Origin: Mycolicibacterium sp. YH-1 | Lineage (GTDB): Bacteria; Actinomycetota; Actinomycetes; Mycobacteriales; Mycobacteriaceae | DNA length: 64,000 nucleotides | Assembly: GCF_022557175.1 (NCBI RefSeq) | Contig: NZ_CP092915.1 | Coordinates: 3,844,001 to 3,908,000, forward strand | Direction: 5' to 3' | Shown: positions 22,373 through 31,254 of the stretch, one piece after another | Layout: each line of letters begins with the position of its first letter | Position numbering within the stretch: position 1 is the stretch's first letter | Program-made: the position numbers and the translations under genes | The notes under the pieces: generated by a model | The model's input: the letters and a program-made list of their open reading frames with translations, nothing else | The model's database searches: none | What the model was told of the DNA's origin: nothing

Positions 22373-23485
22373 CTATTCACGGAGCCGGGCACTCCACTTC
22401 TCTTCAAAACGCCGGTACTTCCAGATGACAATCGCCACAAGCCATGTCGCGACGAACACGCCGCCAATGACGAATCCGACAATGTTGAGATCGACACCCC
22501 CGATCCAGTCCCAGATGCCGCCGGTCCAGCCGAGCTGCTCGGTGACCACGCCGAACAATTCAATGCTGCCGACGATCAGTGCGACTGCGACCGACAAAGC
22601 GGTGACGGTGATGTTGTAGTACACCTTGCGCACTGGATTCGAGAATGCCCAGCCGTAGGCAAAGTTCATGAATGACCCGTCGATCGTGTCGAGCAGGCTC
22701 ATTCCAGCAGCAAAGAGCACCGGCAGGCACAGTATGGCGTACCAGGGGATTCCGGCCGCGGCACTGATACCCGCCAACACGAGCAATGCGACCTCTGTGG
22801 CGGTATCGAAGCCGAGTCCGAATAGCACTCCGAGCGGATACGCCTGCCACGACTGACTGATCAAGCGGGTGAACCTACCGAGGTAGCGATTGAGCAATCC
22901 GCGGCTGTTGAGCCGTTCCTCCAAGGCCGACTCGTCGTATGCGCCGTCGCGCATCTGGGCAAACATCCGCAGAATGCCCACCAGGATAAACAGGTTGATG
23001 ATGGCGATCACGTACAGGAAGACACCGGAGACGGTTGTGCCGATCAAACCAGCGTAGTGATGCAGCGCCAACGAGTTGTCCTCGACGGGAGCGACGATCG
23101 CCGTTACACCGATGGACAACAGCACCGCGAGCCCGAAAACGACAGTCGAGTGACCAAGGGAGAAGAAGAATCCGACGCCGAGCGGGCGCTGGCCATCATT
23201 CATCAACTTGCGGGTCGTGTTGTCGATGGCGGCAATATGGTCAGCATCGAAGGCATGCCGCATGCCCAGGGCGTACGCCGTGGTGCCCACCCCCATGCCT
23301 AACGCCTTGTCGTCCACGCTGTAATGCTCAGGTACGACGACGAGTAACAGCGTCAGCCAACCGATGACGTGCAGGGCCGCGATCGCGCTGAACATCGATG
23401 CAAGCCACAGCCACTCGCGCGGGGAGAGTGCGTCACGCAACTTCGATGACCATAGGCCACGGCGTTGGACAAGCCGACGGGTCAT
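22373..23485 (-). CDS. NiCoT-family nickel/cobalt permease
   Basis: A 370-residue membrane protein with about eight helices. The metal-selecting motif R-H-A-F-D-A-D-H (residues 76-83) in helix 2, the FFSLGHSTVVFG segment and LGFDTATEVALL define the NiCoT family. It probably imports Ni2+ for the hydrogenase. GAGGAAA precedes the ATG. It is the last gene of the apparent araC-hypA-hypB-cbbF-cbbP operon, 56 bases after cbbP, and its end is only 12 bases from the end of the convergent cbbS-coupled gene. Confidence 0.95.
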   Translation of the reverse strand: MTRRLVQRRGLWSSKLRDALSPREWLWLASMFSAIAALHVIGWLTLLLVVVPEHYSVDDKALGMGVGTTAYALGMRHAFDADHIAAIDNTTRKLMNDGQRPLGVGFFFSLGHSTVVFGLAVLLSIGVTAIVAPVEDNSLALHHYAGLIGTTVSGVFLYVIAIINLFILVGILRMFAQMRDGAYDESALEERLNSRGLLNRYLGRFTRLISQSWQAYPLGVLFGLGFDTATEVALLVLAGISAAAGIPWYAILCLPVLFAAGMSLLDTIDGSFMNFAYGWAFSNPVRKVYYNITVTALSVAVALIVGSIELFGVVTEQLGWTGGIWDWIGGVDLNIVGFVIGGVFVATWLVAIVIWKYRRFEEKWSARLRE

Positions 23486-23541
23486 ACCCGTTTCCTCAAG
23501 TTTGTTTTGACATAAGCGAATCCGCTGCGGACGGCACCGGG

Positions 23542-24426
23542 CTATCGCGCCACCAACTCGGCGTTTCGCCGCTCCACGATCCGCAGGATCATCGGCGTGA
23601 AGATCAGTTGCATGGCAAGGTCCATCTTGCCGCCGGGGCAGACGATCGTGTTGGGCCTCGACATGAACGAATCGCGCAGCATGTCGAGCAGATAGGGGAA
23701 GTCGATGCCATGCGGGTCGCGGAACCTGATGATCAGCATCGACTCGTCGGCCGTCGGAATACTCCTGGCGATGAACGGGTTCGAGGTGTCCACAACAGGC
23801 ACCCGCTGGAAGTTGACGTCAGTGTACGAGAACTGCGGACAGATGTAGTTCACATAATCCGGCATACGCCGCAGGATGGTGTCTGTGACAGCCTCTGACG
23901 TGTATCCCCGGACCACCCTGTCGCGATGGAGTTTCTGGATCCACTCTAGGTTTATCACTGGAACGACGCCTATACGCAGGTCGGCGTGGCGAGCGACATT
24001 GACGGTGTCACTCACGACCGCTCCATGCAATCCCTCGTAAAAAAGCAGATCGGTATCGTCCTGGATCTGTTCCCACGGGGTGAACGTGCCTGGCTCCTGT
24101 CCGTACGACTGGGCTTCTGCCTCGTCGTGCAAGTACTTGCGGACTCTTCCCGTTCCGATTTCGGCGTAGCTGCGGAACAGGTCCTCGAGTTCATCGAAGA
24201 GGTTTGACTCAGGGCCGAAGTGACTGAAGGTGTGCTCACCGCGCGCATGCGCATCGGCGATCTCCATCTTCATCTCGAGCCGGTCGAAACGGTGGAAGCT
24301 GTCACCCTCGACGTACGCAACGTCAACGCCCTCGCGTCTAAAGATCTGCTGGAACGTGCGCATCACGGACGTGGTACCCGCACCGGAGGAGCCAGTGACC
24401 GAAACTATGGGATGTAGGCGTGACAT
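23542..24426 (-). CDS. cbbP: Phosphoribulokinase
   Basis: A 294-residue class I (bacterial-type) phosphoribulokinase, which makes ribulose 1,5-bisphosphate and, with RuBisCO, is unique to the Calvin cycle. The P-loop GSSGAGTTS is at residues 12-20. YVEGDSFHRFDR, RKYLHDEAEA and LLFYEGLHGA supply substrate-binding and catalytic residues. Five bases separate it from the fructose-bisphosphatase gene upstream, whose stop forms part of the TGAGGA ribosome binding site. Confidence 0.96.
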   Translation of the reverse strand: MSRLHPIVSVTGSSGAGTTSVMRTFQQIFRREGVDVAYVEGDSFHRFDRLEMKMEIADAHARGEHTFSHFGPESNLFDELEDLFRSYAEIGTGRVRKYLHDEAEAQSYGQEPGTFTPWEQIQDDTDLLFYEGLHGAVVSDTVNVARHADLRIGVVPVINLEWIQKLHRDRVVRGYTSEAVTDTILRRMPDYVNYICPQFSYTDVNFQRVPVVDTSNPFIARSIPTADESMLIIRFRDPHGIDFPYLLDMLRDSFMSRPNTIVCPGGKMDLAMQLIFTPMILRIVERRNAELVAR

Positions 24427-24431
24427 GGTCC

Positions 24432-25541
24432 TCAGCCGACCGCTTCGCGGAACAGCCCCCGCGTCCCGTACAGCGGAAGCGTTGTGGGCGGTTCGTAAGG
24501 TTGGGCATGGTAACTCCCGATGCGGCTGACCTCGTCGCAGGCACCGAATACCAACGAGATACGTTGGTGGACATCACTGGGGACGACATCAAGGATTCTC
24601 TGCCGCCCGGTGGTTGCCGCGCCACCTGCCTGCTCGATCAGAAACGCCATCGGATTGGCCTCGTAGAGCAACCGCAGTCTTCCCGCCTTTGCGGGCTCCT
24701 TGGAGTCGCGTGGGTACAGGAAAACCCCACCGCGGGTCATGATCCGATGCGTCTCAGCCACTAGCGATGCCACCCAGCGCATGTTGAAGTCCCTGCCTCG
24801 CGGCCCCGACCGGCCCGCGAGGCACTCTGAGACGTAGCGCTGCACGGCGGGCTCCCAGAACCGCTGGTTCGACGCATTGATCGCGAACTCTCCCGTCGTC
24901 GTCGGTATTCTGATCGACTCGCGGGTAAGGAAGAACTCGCCGAGGCTGGGGTCGAGCGTGAATGCGTGCACCCCTGTACCCATCGACAGCACGATCATCG
25001 TCGAGGGGCCGTAGATCGCATAGCCAGCGCATACCTGCTTGCTGCCTTGCTGCAGGAAATCCTCGCGGGATGGATCGGCACCCGGATTCGGTGCACGCAG
25101 AATCGAGAAGATGCTGCCGACCGAAACGTTGACGTCGATGTTCGACGAGCCATCCAACGGGTCGAAGACCAGCAGGTACTTCCCTCGCGGGTAGCGGTCG
25201 GGTAGTCGATAGGGTTCCGCGAGCTCTTCGGACACCATGCCAGCGACATACCCACTCCACTCGGTGGCACGCACGAAGTAGTCGTTGGCCATAACGTCAA
25301 GCTTCTGCTGGGTCTCGCCCTGGACGTTGACCTGCTCGGCCGATCCGAGCACCCCGCCCAGGGCGCCGACCGCCACCCGGTTTGCGATCGCCTTACACGC
25401 CAACGCGACGTCCAGAACGAGGCGGTTGAGTTCACCGGACGCACCTGGGTGCCGTCGGCGCTCTTCTATCAGAAATTGCACCAACGTGGTGCGGTCGGTC
25501 AACATGATTCCGAGGATGACTCGTAGGTTCCGTTCAGCCAT
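24432..25541 (-). CDS. cbbF: Fructose-1,6-bisphosphatase, class I
   Basis: A 369-residue class I fructose-bisphosphatase. LLVFDPLDGSSNIDVNVSVG is the metal-binding motif, and the upstream VSEELAEP region also contributes ligands. M. tuberculosis uses the unrelated class II GlpX enzyme, so a class I enzyme here fits a dedicated Calvin-cycle role. The ATG at 25541 overlaps the hypB stop by 8 bases; an internal ATG at 25505 is an alternative. The coupling to hypB is unusual because it joins hydrogenase maturation with CO2 fixation. Confidence 0.94.
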   Translation of the reverse strand: MAERNLRVILGIMLTDRTTLVQFLIEERRRHPGASGELNRLVLDVALACKAIANRVAVGALGGVLGSAEQVNVQGETQQKLDVMANDYFVRATEWSGYVAGMVSEELAEPYRLPDRYPRGKYLLVFDPLDGSSNIDVNVSVGSIFSILRAPNPGADPSREDFLQQGSKQVCAGYAIYGPSTMIVLSMGTGVHAFTLDPSLGEFFLTRESIRIPTTTGEFAINASNQRFWEPAVQRYVSECLAGRSGPRGRDFNMRWVASLVAETHRIMTRGGVFLYPRDSKEPAKAGRLRLLYEANPMAFLIEQAGGAATTGRQRILDVVPSDVHQRISLVFGACDEVSRIGSYHAQPYEPPTTLPLYGTRGLFREAVG

Positions 25542-26313
25542 CCCCAATCTGGGTGGCGACCCGGGTGGCTGAGGCGTGCAACTCGCACAGCCACTCACAC
25601 CACCGGTCGATCCCAACTCCCGTCCGCGCGCTCGTCTCGATCACCGCGACGCCTGGATTCACGGCATTGAGGTTCGCATAGAAAGCACCCAGGTCGTAGT
25701 CCAGGTGCGGGAGCAGGTCCATCTTGTTGACAACCACCAGATCGACAGACCGGAACATCACCGGATACTTGAGGGGTTTCTCCTCACCTTCAGCGATGGA
25801 GTACACCATCGCGCTGGCATGCGAACCGACATCGAATTCCGCGGGGCACACCAGGTTTCCCACGTTCTCGATCACGACGAGGTCCAGGTCAACCAGCGGC
25901 AGCCGCGGAAGGGCCGAGCGCACCATGGGCGCGTCGAGATGGCATTCACCACCGAACCCGTCCGCCGTGTTGATCAGCGACACGGTTGCACCGAACCCGG
26001 TGAGGCGGTCGGCGTCGATGCTGGTTTCGATATCACCTTCGATGACACCGATACGCAACCGACCCTGAAGCCGTCGCAGCGTCTCCGCCAGGACGGTGGT
26101 CTTGCCGGCCCCAGGAGAAGACATCAGGTTCACTGCGGTCAATCTCGCATCGTCGAAGTCACGACGGTTGGCCGCTGCAGTCCTGTCATTCTCGGCAAAG
26201 ATACTCTCCAGCACAACCACTCGATCGGCTCCGGTGACATACCCGGAGTGATCACCGTGCTCATGCACGTGTTCGTGTTCAGTGCCGTCATCGTGCCGAT
26301 GAAATCTGCCCAT
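25534..26313 (-). CDS. hypB: Hydrogenase nickel-incorporation GTPase HypB
   Basis: A 259-residue HypB that inserts nickel into the hydrogenase large subunit. The N-terminus has a histidine-rich stretch (HRHDDGTEHEHVHEHGDH) that can store nickel or zinc. The P-loop MSSPGAGKT is at about 64-72, followed by VIEGDIETSIDADRL and NKMDLLPHL (guanine-specifying NKxD). It works with HypA, whose gene ends four bases upstream. The stop overlaps cbbF. Confidence 0.96.
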   Translation of the reverse strand: MGRFHRHDDGTEHEHVHEHGDHSGYVTGADRVVVLESIFAENDRTAAANRRDFDDARLTAVNLMSSPGAGKTTVLAETLRRLQGRLRIGVIEGDIETSIDADRLTGFGATVSLINTADGFGGECHLDAPMVRSALPRLPLVDLDLVVIENVGNLVCPAEFDVGSHASAMVYSIAEGEEKPLKYPVMFRSVDLVVVNKMDLLPHLDYDLGAFYANLNAVNPGVAVIETSARTGVGIDRWCEWLCELHASATRVATQIGDG

Positions 26314-26317
26314 GCTG

Positions 26318-26656
26318 CTACACCTCCGCCAACTCGAGTGAAGTGATCAGGAACTCGTCACCTTCGACCAGATCCATACGTCCGTCCGGGCATGAGTCGC
26401 ACTTGAGCACGGGCTTGTCGAGAACTTGCTCTTGTCCGCACGCGCTGCAGCGAATCCTGGCCGGGATGCGTTCGACCAACAGTTCGGCACCCATCAGTTC
26501 CGAAGTCTCAGTGACCAATGACCAACAGTAGATCAGTGTTTCAGGAACGATCTGTCGCATCGCCCCGATCCGCACATTCACAGCGCGGACTGTCCGGCCC
26601 TCCGCGTACTGCTGCACGATGCCCACCATTGAATTGCAGATCGACAGCTCATGCAT
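26318..26656 (-). CDS. hypA: Hydrogenase maturation nickel metallochaperone HypA
   Basis: A 112-residue HypA. The N-terminal MHEL provides the nickel-binding site (H2), and the zinc site is formed by C70, C73, C86 and C89. A strong GAGGAGG precedes the ATG. It lies 40 bases after the AraC-type regulator gene on the same strand and four bases before hypB. Confidence 0.95.
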   Translation of the reverse strand: MHELSICNSMVGIVQQYAEGRTVRAVNVRIGAMRQIVPETLIYCWSLVTETSELMGAELLVERIPARIRCSACGQEQVLDKPVLKCDSCPDGRMDLVEGDEFLITSLELAEV

Positions 26657-26696
26657 ATGGCCTCCTCAGGTGAGCCGACGATACACTGCGGACATC

Positions 26697-27755
26697 TCAC
26701 TGCCGCAACGTTTCTGAGGGAGATATCCCCCATCGCTTGCGATACTCGACCGCAAAACTACCCAGATGACTGAATCCCCAGCGGGTCGCGACATCGGTAA
26801 CTGTCACTCCATCCCCGGGCATTGCATCGGCCAGCTCGTGATGTACCCGCTCAAGCCGCCGTTCCCGGACATAAGTCATCGGCGAGACCCCCAACTGATC
26901 CCGGAAGCCCTGCTGGATGGACCGGACGCTCATGTGAACATTGCGGGCGATCGACTCCATGGTGATCGATTCGGCAAGGTGCGCGTCGATGTACCTCATG
27001 GCGTCGGCGACCACCGGACGCACGGATTGTTTTGCAGGTCGCACGAACTCGTCGTGGTAGGTCGAAGGCTGGATATGGAGCAGACTGTTCATCAAAAGCT
27101 CCTCAATCCCACTGATGCCGTGACCATGCTGCACCAGCGAGCCCTCGTGGTAGACCTCGGTGTGTAACAGCTGGACCGCGGCGTGCCAGCGCACCGCCAC
27201 CTCGCTGGTCAGGTCGAACTCGGGGTTGAATACCAACGGACCCGACAGCCGCCTGCCGCGCAGTCGGGTCAAATACTCGCGCATCGCGGGCTCCTCGATC
27301 CGAAACAGCAATTGCGGCGAGTCGTCATCGAGTTCCATCGTCAACGGGGTACCCGGATTCGTCACCAACGCGCGGATCGTCGTCGCTTCGAATCGATGGC
27401 CGCTGTGTGCACATACCGCACGCCCGTTCATCGGCATATGCACGCCGTAGTAGGCGCCGAGAACCGGGATCTCCAGCGTGGCGCGCACGTGCAGATCGAC
27501 ATACAACATGCTCACGTTGCGCAAGCGAACCCCGTGCATACTCGCGGCAAATCCGGATACCTCCGGCCCGACCGTTATCCGGCCGGGCGCCAGGGCCCTC
27601 CCCAACAGCGCGGCCGCCTCCCGAACGTTCTCGGTGTAGAAGATCTCGGAGTTTGCCAATGCAGGCGGAACACCGCGTGAGCGGCCCTTCCGGCGGACCG
27701 GGTTCCCAGTACGCCGGGTATCGATAAATCCAAGTCTGGCCAGCCTTGACATCAC
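26697..27755 (-). CDS. AraC-family transcriptional regulator
   Basis: A 352-residue regulator. The C-terminal third (about residues 245-350) has the two AraC helix-turn-helix motifs: ESITMESIARNVHMSVRSIQ and VTDVATRWGFSHLGSFAVEY. The N-terminal part (about 40-220) resembles the AraC-binding-like domain, with RFEATTIRALVTNPG, and probably senses a ligand or partner. It heads the hypA-hypB-cbbF-cbbP-nickel permease gene row and is divergent from the hydrogenase operon, so it is the best candidate local regulator of both. The true start may be either of the two adjacent ATGs at 27755 or 27752. Confidence 0.93.
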   Translation of the reverse strand: MMSRLARLGFIDTRRTGNPVRRKGRSRGVPPALANSEIFYTENVREAAALLGRALAPGRITVGPEVSGFAASMHGVRLRNVSMLYVDLHVRATLEIPVLGAYYGVHMPMNGRAVCAHSGHRFEATTIRALVTNPGTPLTMELDDDSPQLLFRIEEPAMREYLTRLRGRRLSGPLVFNPEFDLTSEVAVRWHAAVQLLHTEVYHEGSLVQHGHGISGIEELLMNSLLHIQPSTYHDEFVRPAKQSVRPVVADAMRYIDAHLAESITMESIARNVHMSVRSIQQGFRDQLGVSPMTYVRERRLERVHHELADAMPGDGVTVTDVATRWGFSHLGSFAVEYRKRWGISPSETLRQ

Positions 27756-27956
27756 CGCAACCTAACTGCACAGCGGCAGACAAGATCACCAATCTGTGAA
27801 CAGTCTGCGGCAATCATTCAAGATTCCGCACTCCACTGAGCGCTTCTACGCATGTATGTCTGCGTAATTCTGACAGTAGGTGCGCGATAACGATAGGCGA
27901 CAGGTCACTCGAGCGCTACTTTGTGATGACCGACACACATGCGCTAGGAGGACTTA
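27756..27956. promoter_or_regulatory. Divergent control region between AraC gene and hydrogenase operon, with inverted repeats
   Basis: This 201-base gap must drive the AraC-hyp-cbb unit and the hydrogenase operon. It has two clear inverted repeats: TACGCA-N8-TGCGTA at 27847-27866, and GCAGAC (27776-27781) paired with GTCTGC (27803-27808), the latter enclosing a smaller AGAT/ATCT pair. Either could be an operator. The sequence between 27867 and 27940 is relatively AT-rich for this genome. AGGAGG at 27943-27948 is the ribosome binding site of the first gene. Confidence 0.5.
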
Positions 27957-28562
27957 GTGGCCGTACATGCTGCGCTAGCAACGGGCATCGACGAGGCTGA
28001 ACTCCTCACGGAATCCCCGGGAGACCGACTCATCCAACGACTTGACGACCCCGGCGTCGCGTCGTCACTGTCACTCATCCTTGACCATGCGGATTTGCTG
28101 GCAGTGGTCATCGTGGCGGTCGACGGCCTCCTGCGCCGCGCCGACGTCATTGGCGACTCGGTGTCAGCCAGCGTCGGCGAGGCCCGCCAGGTCATCGCCG
28201 CCGCCAACGGCCAGCGGTCATTCCCGCAAGTCGACATTGCCGCGCTCAGCGAAACGGTCAAGCGGTTGACGGCCGCGGCAGTCGACGCCACGCCCGCCCT
28301 GGATCGCCTGCTGCACTCATCGTTGACCGATCCCCAGACCGCGGACTTCCTCGCGCAGGCCGGCGACGCCCTGTTAGAGGGCAGAGAGGCTGCCGAGGCC
28401 GATCCGCGTGGTCCAAGGGGCGTCTTCGCACTCATGCGGGTGACGAAAGACCCTGATGTCTCACGTGGTCTGGGCTTCATGATCCAGGTAGCGCGCGCCT
28501 TCGGTAAACGATTGGCCACACCGGCGGACGAACAACACAACCCTCGCCATCCCGCGCCCTAG
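27957..28562 (+). CDS. hucM: DUF1641-type protein, HucM-like hydrogenase scaffold
   Basis: A 201-residue protein directly before the hydrogenase small subunit, with a GTG start after AGGAGG. The N-terminal two thirds is helical with long amphipathic stretches. The C-terminal GVFALMRVTKDPDVSRGLGFMI is the DUF1641-like signature. In Mycobacterium smegmatis the gene in this position encodes HucM, which forms the membrane-linked stalk of the Huc hydrogenase and lets menaquinone reach it. I assign the same role by position and general character. Identity to HucM itself is from memory and unchecked. Confidence 0.65.
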   Translation: MAVHAALATGIDEAELLTESPGDRLIQRLDDPGVASSLSLILDHADLLAVVIVAVDGLLRRADVIGDSVSASVGEARQVIAAANGQRSFPQVDIAALSETVKRLTAAAVDATPALDRLLHSSLTDPQTADFLAQAGDALLEGREAAEADPRGPRGVFALMRVTKDPDVSRGLGFMIQVARAFGKRLATPADEQHNPRHPAP

Positions 28563-28630
28563 CCGAGTTCCAACCAGCCCGACAACCGACCTAAACCCCT
28601 TAATCACTGGACTTTTCGAGAGGAGTTCCC

Positions 28631-29602
28631 ATGGCGTCCGTGCTCTGGTTGCAAGGCGGCGCGTGCAGCGGCAACACGATGTCCTTCCTGAACGCCGAGG
28701 AACCCAACGTTGTCGATTTGATCGTCGACTTCGGCCTCGACCTGCTATGGCACCCTTCGCTGGGACTCGAACTCGGCGCCAACGCCCAGAAGCTGTTCTG
28801 GGACTGCGCCCGTGGTGATCGCCCCCTCGACATCTTTGTCTTCGAGGGGTCCGTCATCGAGGCACCCGACGGCACCGGCCGGATGGACATCTTCGCCGAC
28901 CGGCCGATGAAGGACTGGGTTATCGATCTGTGCAACGCCGCGCAGATTGTCGTCGCGATCGGTGACTGCGCATGCTGGGGTGGAATTCCCGCCATGGAGC
29001 CCAACCCCTCGGGCTCGACCGGCCTGCAGTTCCACAAGCGTAAGAAGGGCGGCTTCCTGGGCCCTGACTTCACCTCGAAGATGGGACTACCGGTGATCAA
29101 CGTCCCCGGCTGCCCTGCCCATCCCGACTGGATCACCCAGATCATCGTCGCGCTGGCAACTGGCCGAGCCGGCGACATCACTCTCGACGAACTGCATCGT
29201 CCCGAGACCTTCTTCAAGACCTTCACCCAAACCGGTTGCACCCGTGTGCAATTCTTCGAGTACAAGCAGTCGACGCTGTCGTTTGGTGAAGGCACCCGTA
29301 CCGGCTGCCTGTTCTACGAGTTCGGTTGCCGCGGACCGATGACACACTCGCCGTGCAACCGCATCCTGTGGAACCGGCAGTCGTCGAAGACGCGTGCCGG
29401 AATGCCCTGTCTGGGCTGCACTGAACCCGAGTTCCCCCATTTCGACCTGGCTCCCGGCACGGTGTTCAAGACCCAGAAGGTCAGCGGGATGATCCCCAAG
29501 GAAGTCCCGGAGGGAAGCGACCACCTGACCTACATGGCACACGCTGCGGCAGCCCGCATCGCGGCACCGCAGTGGTCGAAGGAAGACATGTTTGTCGTCT
29601 AA
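28631..29602 (+). CDS. hucS: [NiFe]-hydrogenase small subunit, group 2a (Huc type)
   Basis: The 323-residue iron-sulfur subunit that passes electrons from the active site to menaquinone. There is no twin-arginine signal or C-terminal membrane helix, so the enzyme is cytoplasmic, as in group 2 hydrogenases. The usual proximal-cluster C-x2-C motif reads C12-S-G-N15. Further ligand candidates are C113, C115 and C161, and more distal cysteines lie at 203, 226, 233, 242, 260 and 263. Loss of the second proximal cysteine agrees with a [3Fe-4S] proximal cluster, reported for Huc. An AGAGGAG site lies upstream. Confidence 0.94.
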   Translation: MASVLWLQGGACSGNTMSFLNAEEPNVVDLIVDFGLDLLWHPSLGLELGANAQKLFWDCARGDRPLDIFVFEGSVIEAPDGTGRMDIFADRPMKDWVIDLCNAAQIVVAIGDCACWGGIPAMEPNPSGSTGLQFHKRKKGGFLGPDFTSKMGLPVINVPGCPAHPDWITQIIVALATGRAGDITLDELHRPETFFKTFTQTGCTRVQFFEYKQSTLSFGEGTRTGCLFYEFGCRGPMTHSPCNRILWNRQSSKTRAGMPCLGCTEPEFPHFDLAPGTVFKTQKVSGMIPKEVPEGSDHLTYMAHAAAARIAAPQWSKEDMFVV

Positions 29603-29646
29603 TAGCCCCGCCCCACTTCCGGAAACAAAGTCTTGAAAGGACACCC

Positions 29647-31254
29647 ATGACCGCACTCGATCTGTTCGTCAGCCCACTCGGGCGCGTCGAGGGTGACCTC
29701 GATGTGCGCGTGACCATAGAAGACGGAGTGGTGACGTCGGCATGGACCGAGGCCGCGATGTTCCGCGGGTTCGAGATCATTCTCCGCGGAAAGGACCCGC
29801 AGGCCGGCCTGGTGGTGTGCCCGCGCATCTGCGGGATATGCGGCGGCAGTCACCTCTACAAGTCTGCCTATGCCCTCGACACCGCATGGCGCACTCATAT
29901 GCCGCCCAACGCAACCCTGGTGCGCAACATCTGTCAGGCCGCTGAGACGCTGCAGTCCATTCCGCGCTACTTCTACGCACTGTTCGCCATCGACCTGACC
30001 AACAAGAACTATGCGAAATCCAAGCTGTATGCCGAAGCGGTGCGCCGGTTTGCTCCCTATGTCGGTACCAGCTATCAGCCGGGTGTCGTGCTGTCGGCCA
30101 AACCTGTTGAGGTGTATGCGATCTTCGGCGGCCAATGGCCGCACTCCAGCTTCATGGTCCCCGGCGGGGTGATGTGCGCGCCCACTCTCTCCGACGTCAC
30201 CAGGTCGATCGCCATCCTGGAACACTGGAAGGACAACTGGCTGGAGAAGCAGTGGCTGGGCTGCTCGATCGACCGATGGCTGAAGAACAAGACCTGGGAG
30301 GACATCCTGGAATGGGTCGACGAGAACGAGGAGCAGCACAACAGCGATTGCGGTTTCTTCATCCGCTACAGCCTCGACGTCGGCCTGGACAAGTACGGTC
30401 AGGGAGTCGGCAACTACATTGCCACGGGCACGTACTTCGAGCCTTCCCTGTATGAGAACCCGACCATTGACGGCCGCAACGCCGCACTGATCGGCCGATC
30501 CGGGATCTTTGCCGGTGGCAGGTGGAGCGACTTCGATCAGGCCCGGGTGTCCGAGGACGTGACCCACTCGTTCTACGAAGGTGATCGCCCACTACATCCC
30601 TTCGACGGGGAGACCATTCCGGTGGACCCCGAAGCAGGCCGCAAACAGGGCAAGTACAGCTGGGCGAAGTCACCGCGCTATGACGTCCCCGACTTGGGCG
30701 CGGTCCCACTTGAGGCCGGACCGCTGGCCCGCCGCCTGGCTGCCGGCGGACCCAGCGCCGCCGCGCACCAGGACAACGACCCGCTGTTCGTCGATCTGTA
30801 CAACAAGATCGGCCCCAGCGTGTTCGTTCGCCAACTGGCTCGCATGCACGAGGCGCCGAAGTACTACAAATGGACACGGGAGTGGCTCAACCAGCTTGAC
30901 CTCAAGGAGAGCTTCTACACCAAGCCCACCGAGCACGCCGAGGGTATGGGCTTCGGTTCCACCGAGGCCGCCCGGGGTTCCCTGTCGGACTGGATCGTCA
31001 TCGAGGACAACAAGATCAAGAACTACCAGGTCGTCACCCCGACAGCGTGGAACATCGGGCCGCGGGACGGTGACTCGGTGCTTGGCCCCATCGAGAACGC
31101 ACTGGTCGGTTCCCCCATCGTCGACGTGGACGACCCGGTGGAACTGGGCCACGTGGCCCGTAGCTTCGACTCCTGCCTGGTGTGCACGGTGCACGCCTAC
31201 GACGGCAAGTCCGGACGCGAGCTGTCGAAGTTCGTCATTAATGGAATGGTGTGA
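29647..31254 (+). CDS. hucL: [NiFe]-hydrogenase large subunit, group 2a (Huc type)
   Basis: The 535-residue catalytic subunit. The two metal-ligand pairs are present: C62 and C65 in RICGICGGSH, and C510 and C513 in DSCLVCTVH. After H516 a 19-residue tail (AYDGKSGRELSKFVINGMV) remains to be cut off by the maturation protease, so the enzyme is made as a precursor. ATG at 29647 follows AAAGGA and gives the family N-terminus. The stop overlaps the protease gene start. Confidence 0.96.
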   Translation: MTALDLFVSPLGRVEGDLDVRVTIEDGVVTSAWTEAAMFRGFEIILRGKDPQAGLVVCPRICGICGGSHLYKSAYALDTAWRTHMPPNATLVRNICQAAETLQSIPRYFYALFAIDLTNKNYAKSKLYAEAVRRFAPYVGTSYQPGVVLSAKPVEVYAIFGGQWPHSSFMVPGGVMCAPTLSDVTRSIAILEHWKDNWLEKQWLGCSIDRWLKNKTWEDILEWVDENEEQHNSDCGFFIRYSLDVGLDKYGQGVGNYIATGTYFEPSLYENPTIDGRNAALIGRSGIFAGGRWSDFDQARVSEDVTHSFYEGDRPLHPFDGETIPVDPEAGRKQGKYSWAKSPRYDVPDLGAVPLEAGPLARRLAAGGPSAAAHQDNDPLFVDLYNKIGPSVFVRQLARMHEAPKYYKWTREWLNQLDLKESFYTKPTEHAEGMGFGSTEAARGSLSDWIVIEDNKIKNYQVVTPTAWNIGPRDGDSVLGPIENALVGSPIVDVDDPVELGHVARSFDSCLVCTVHAYDGKSGRELSKFVINGMV

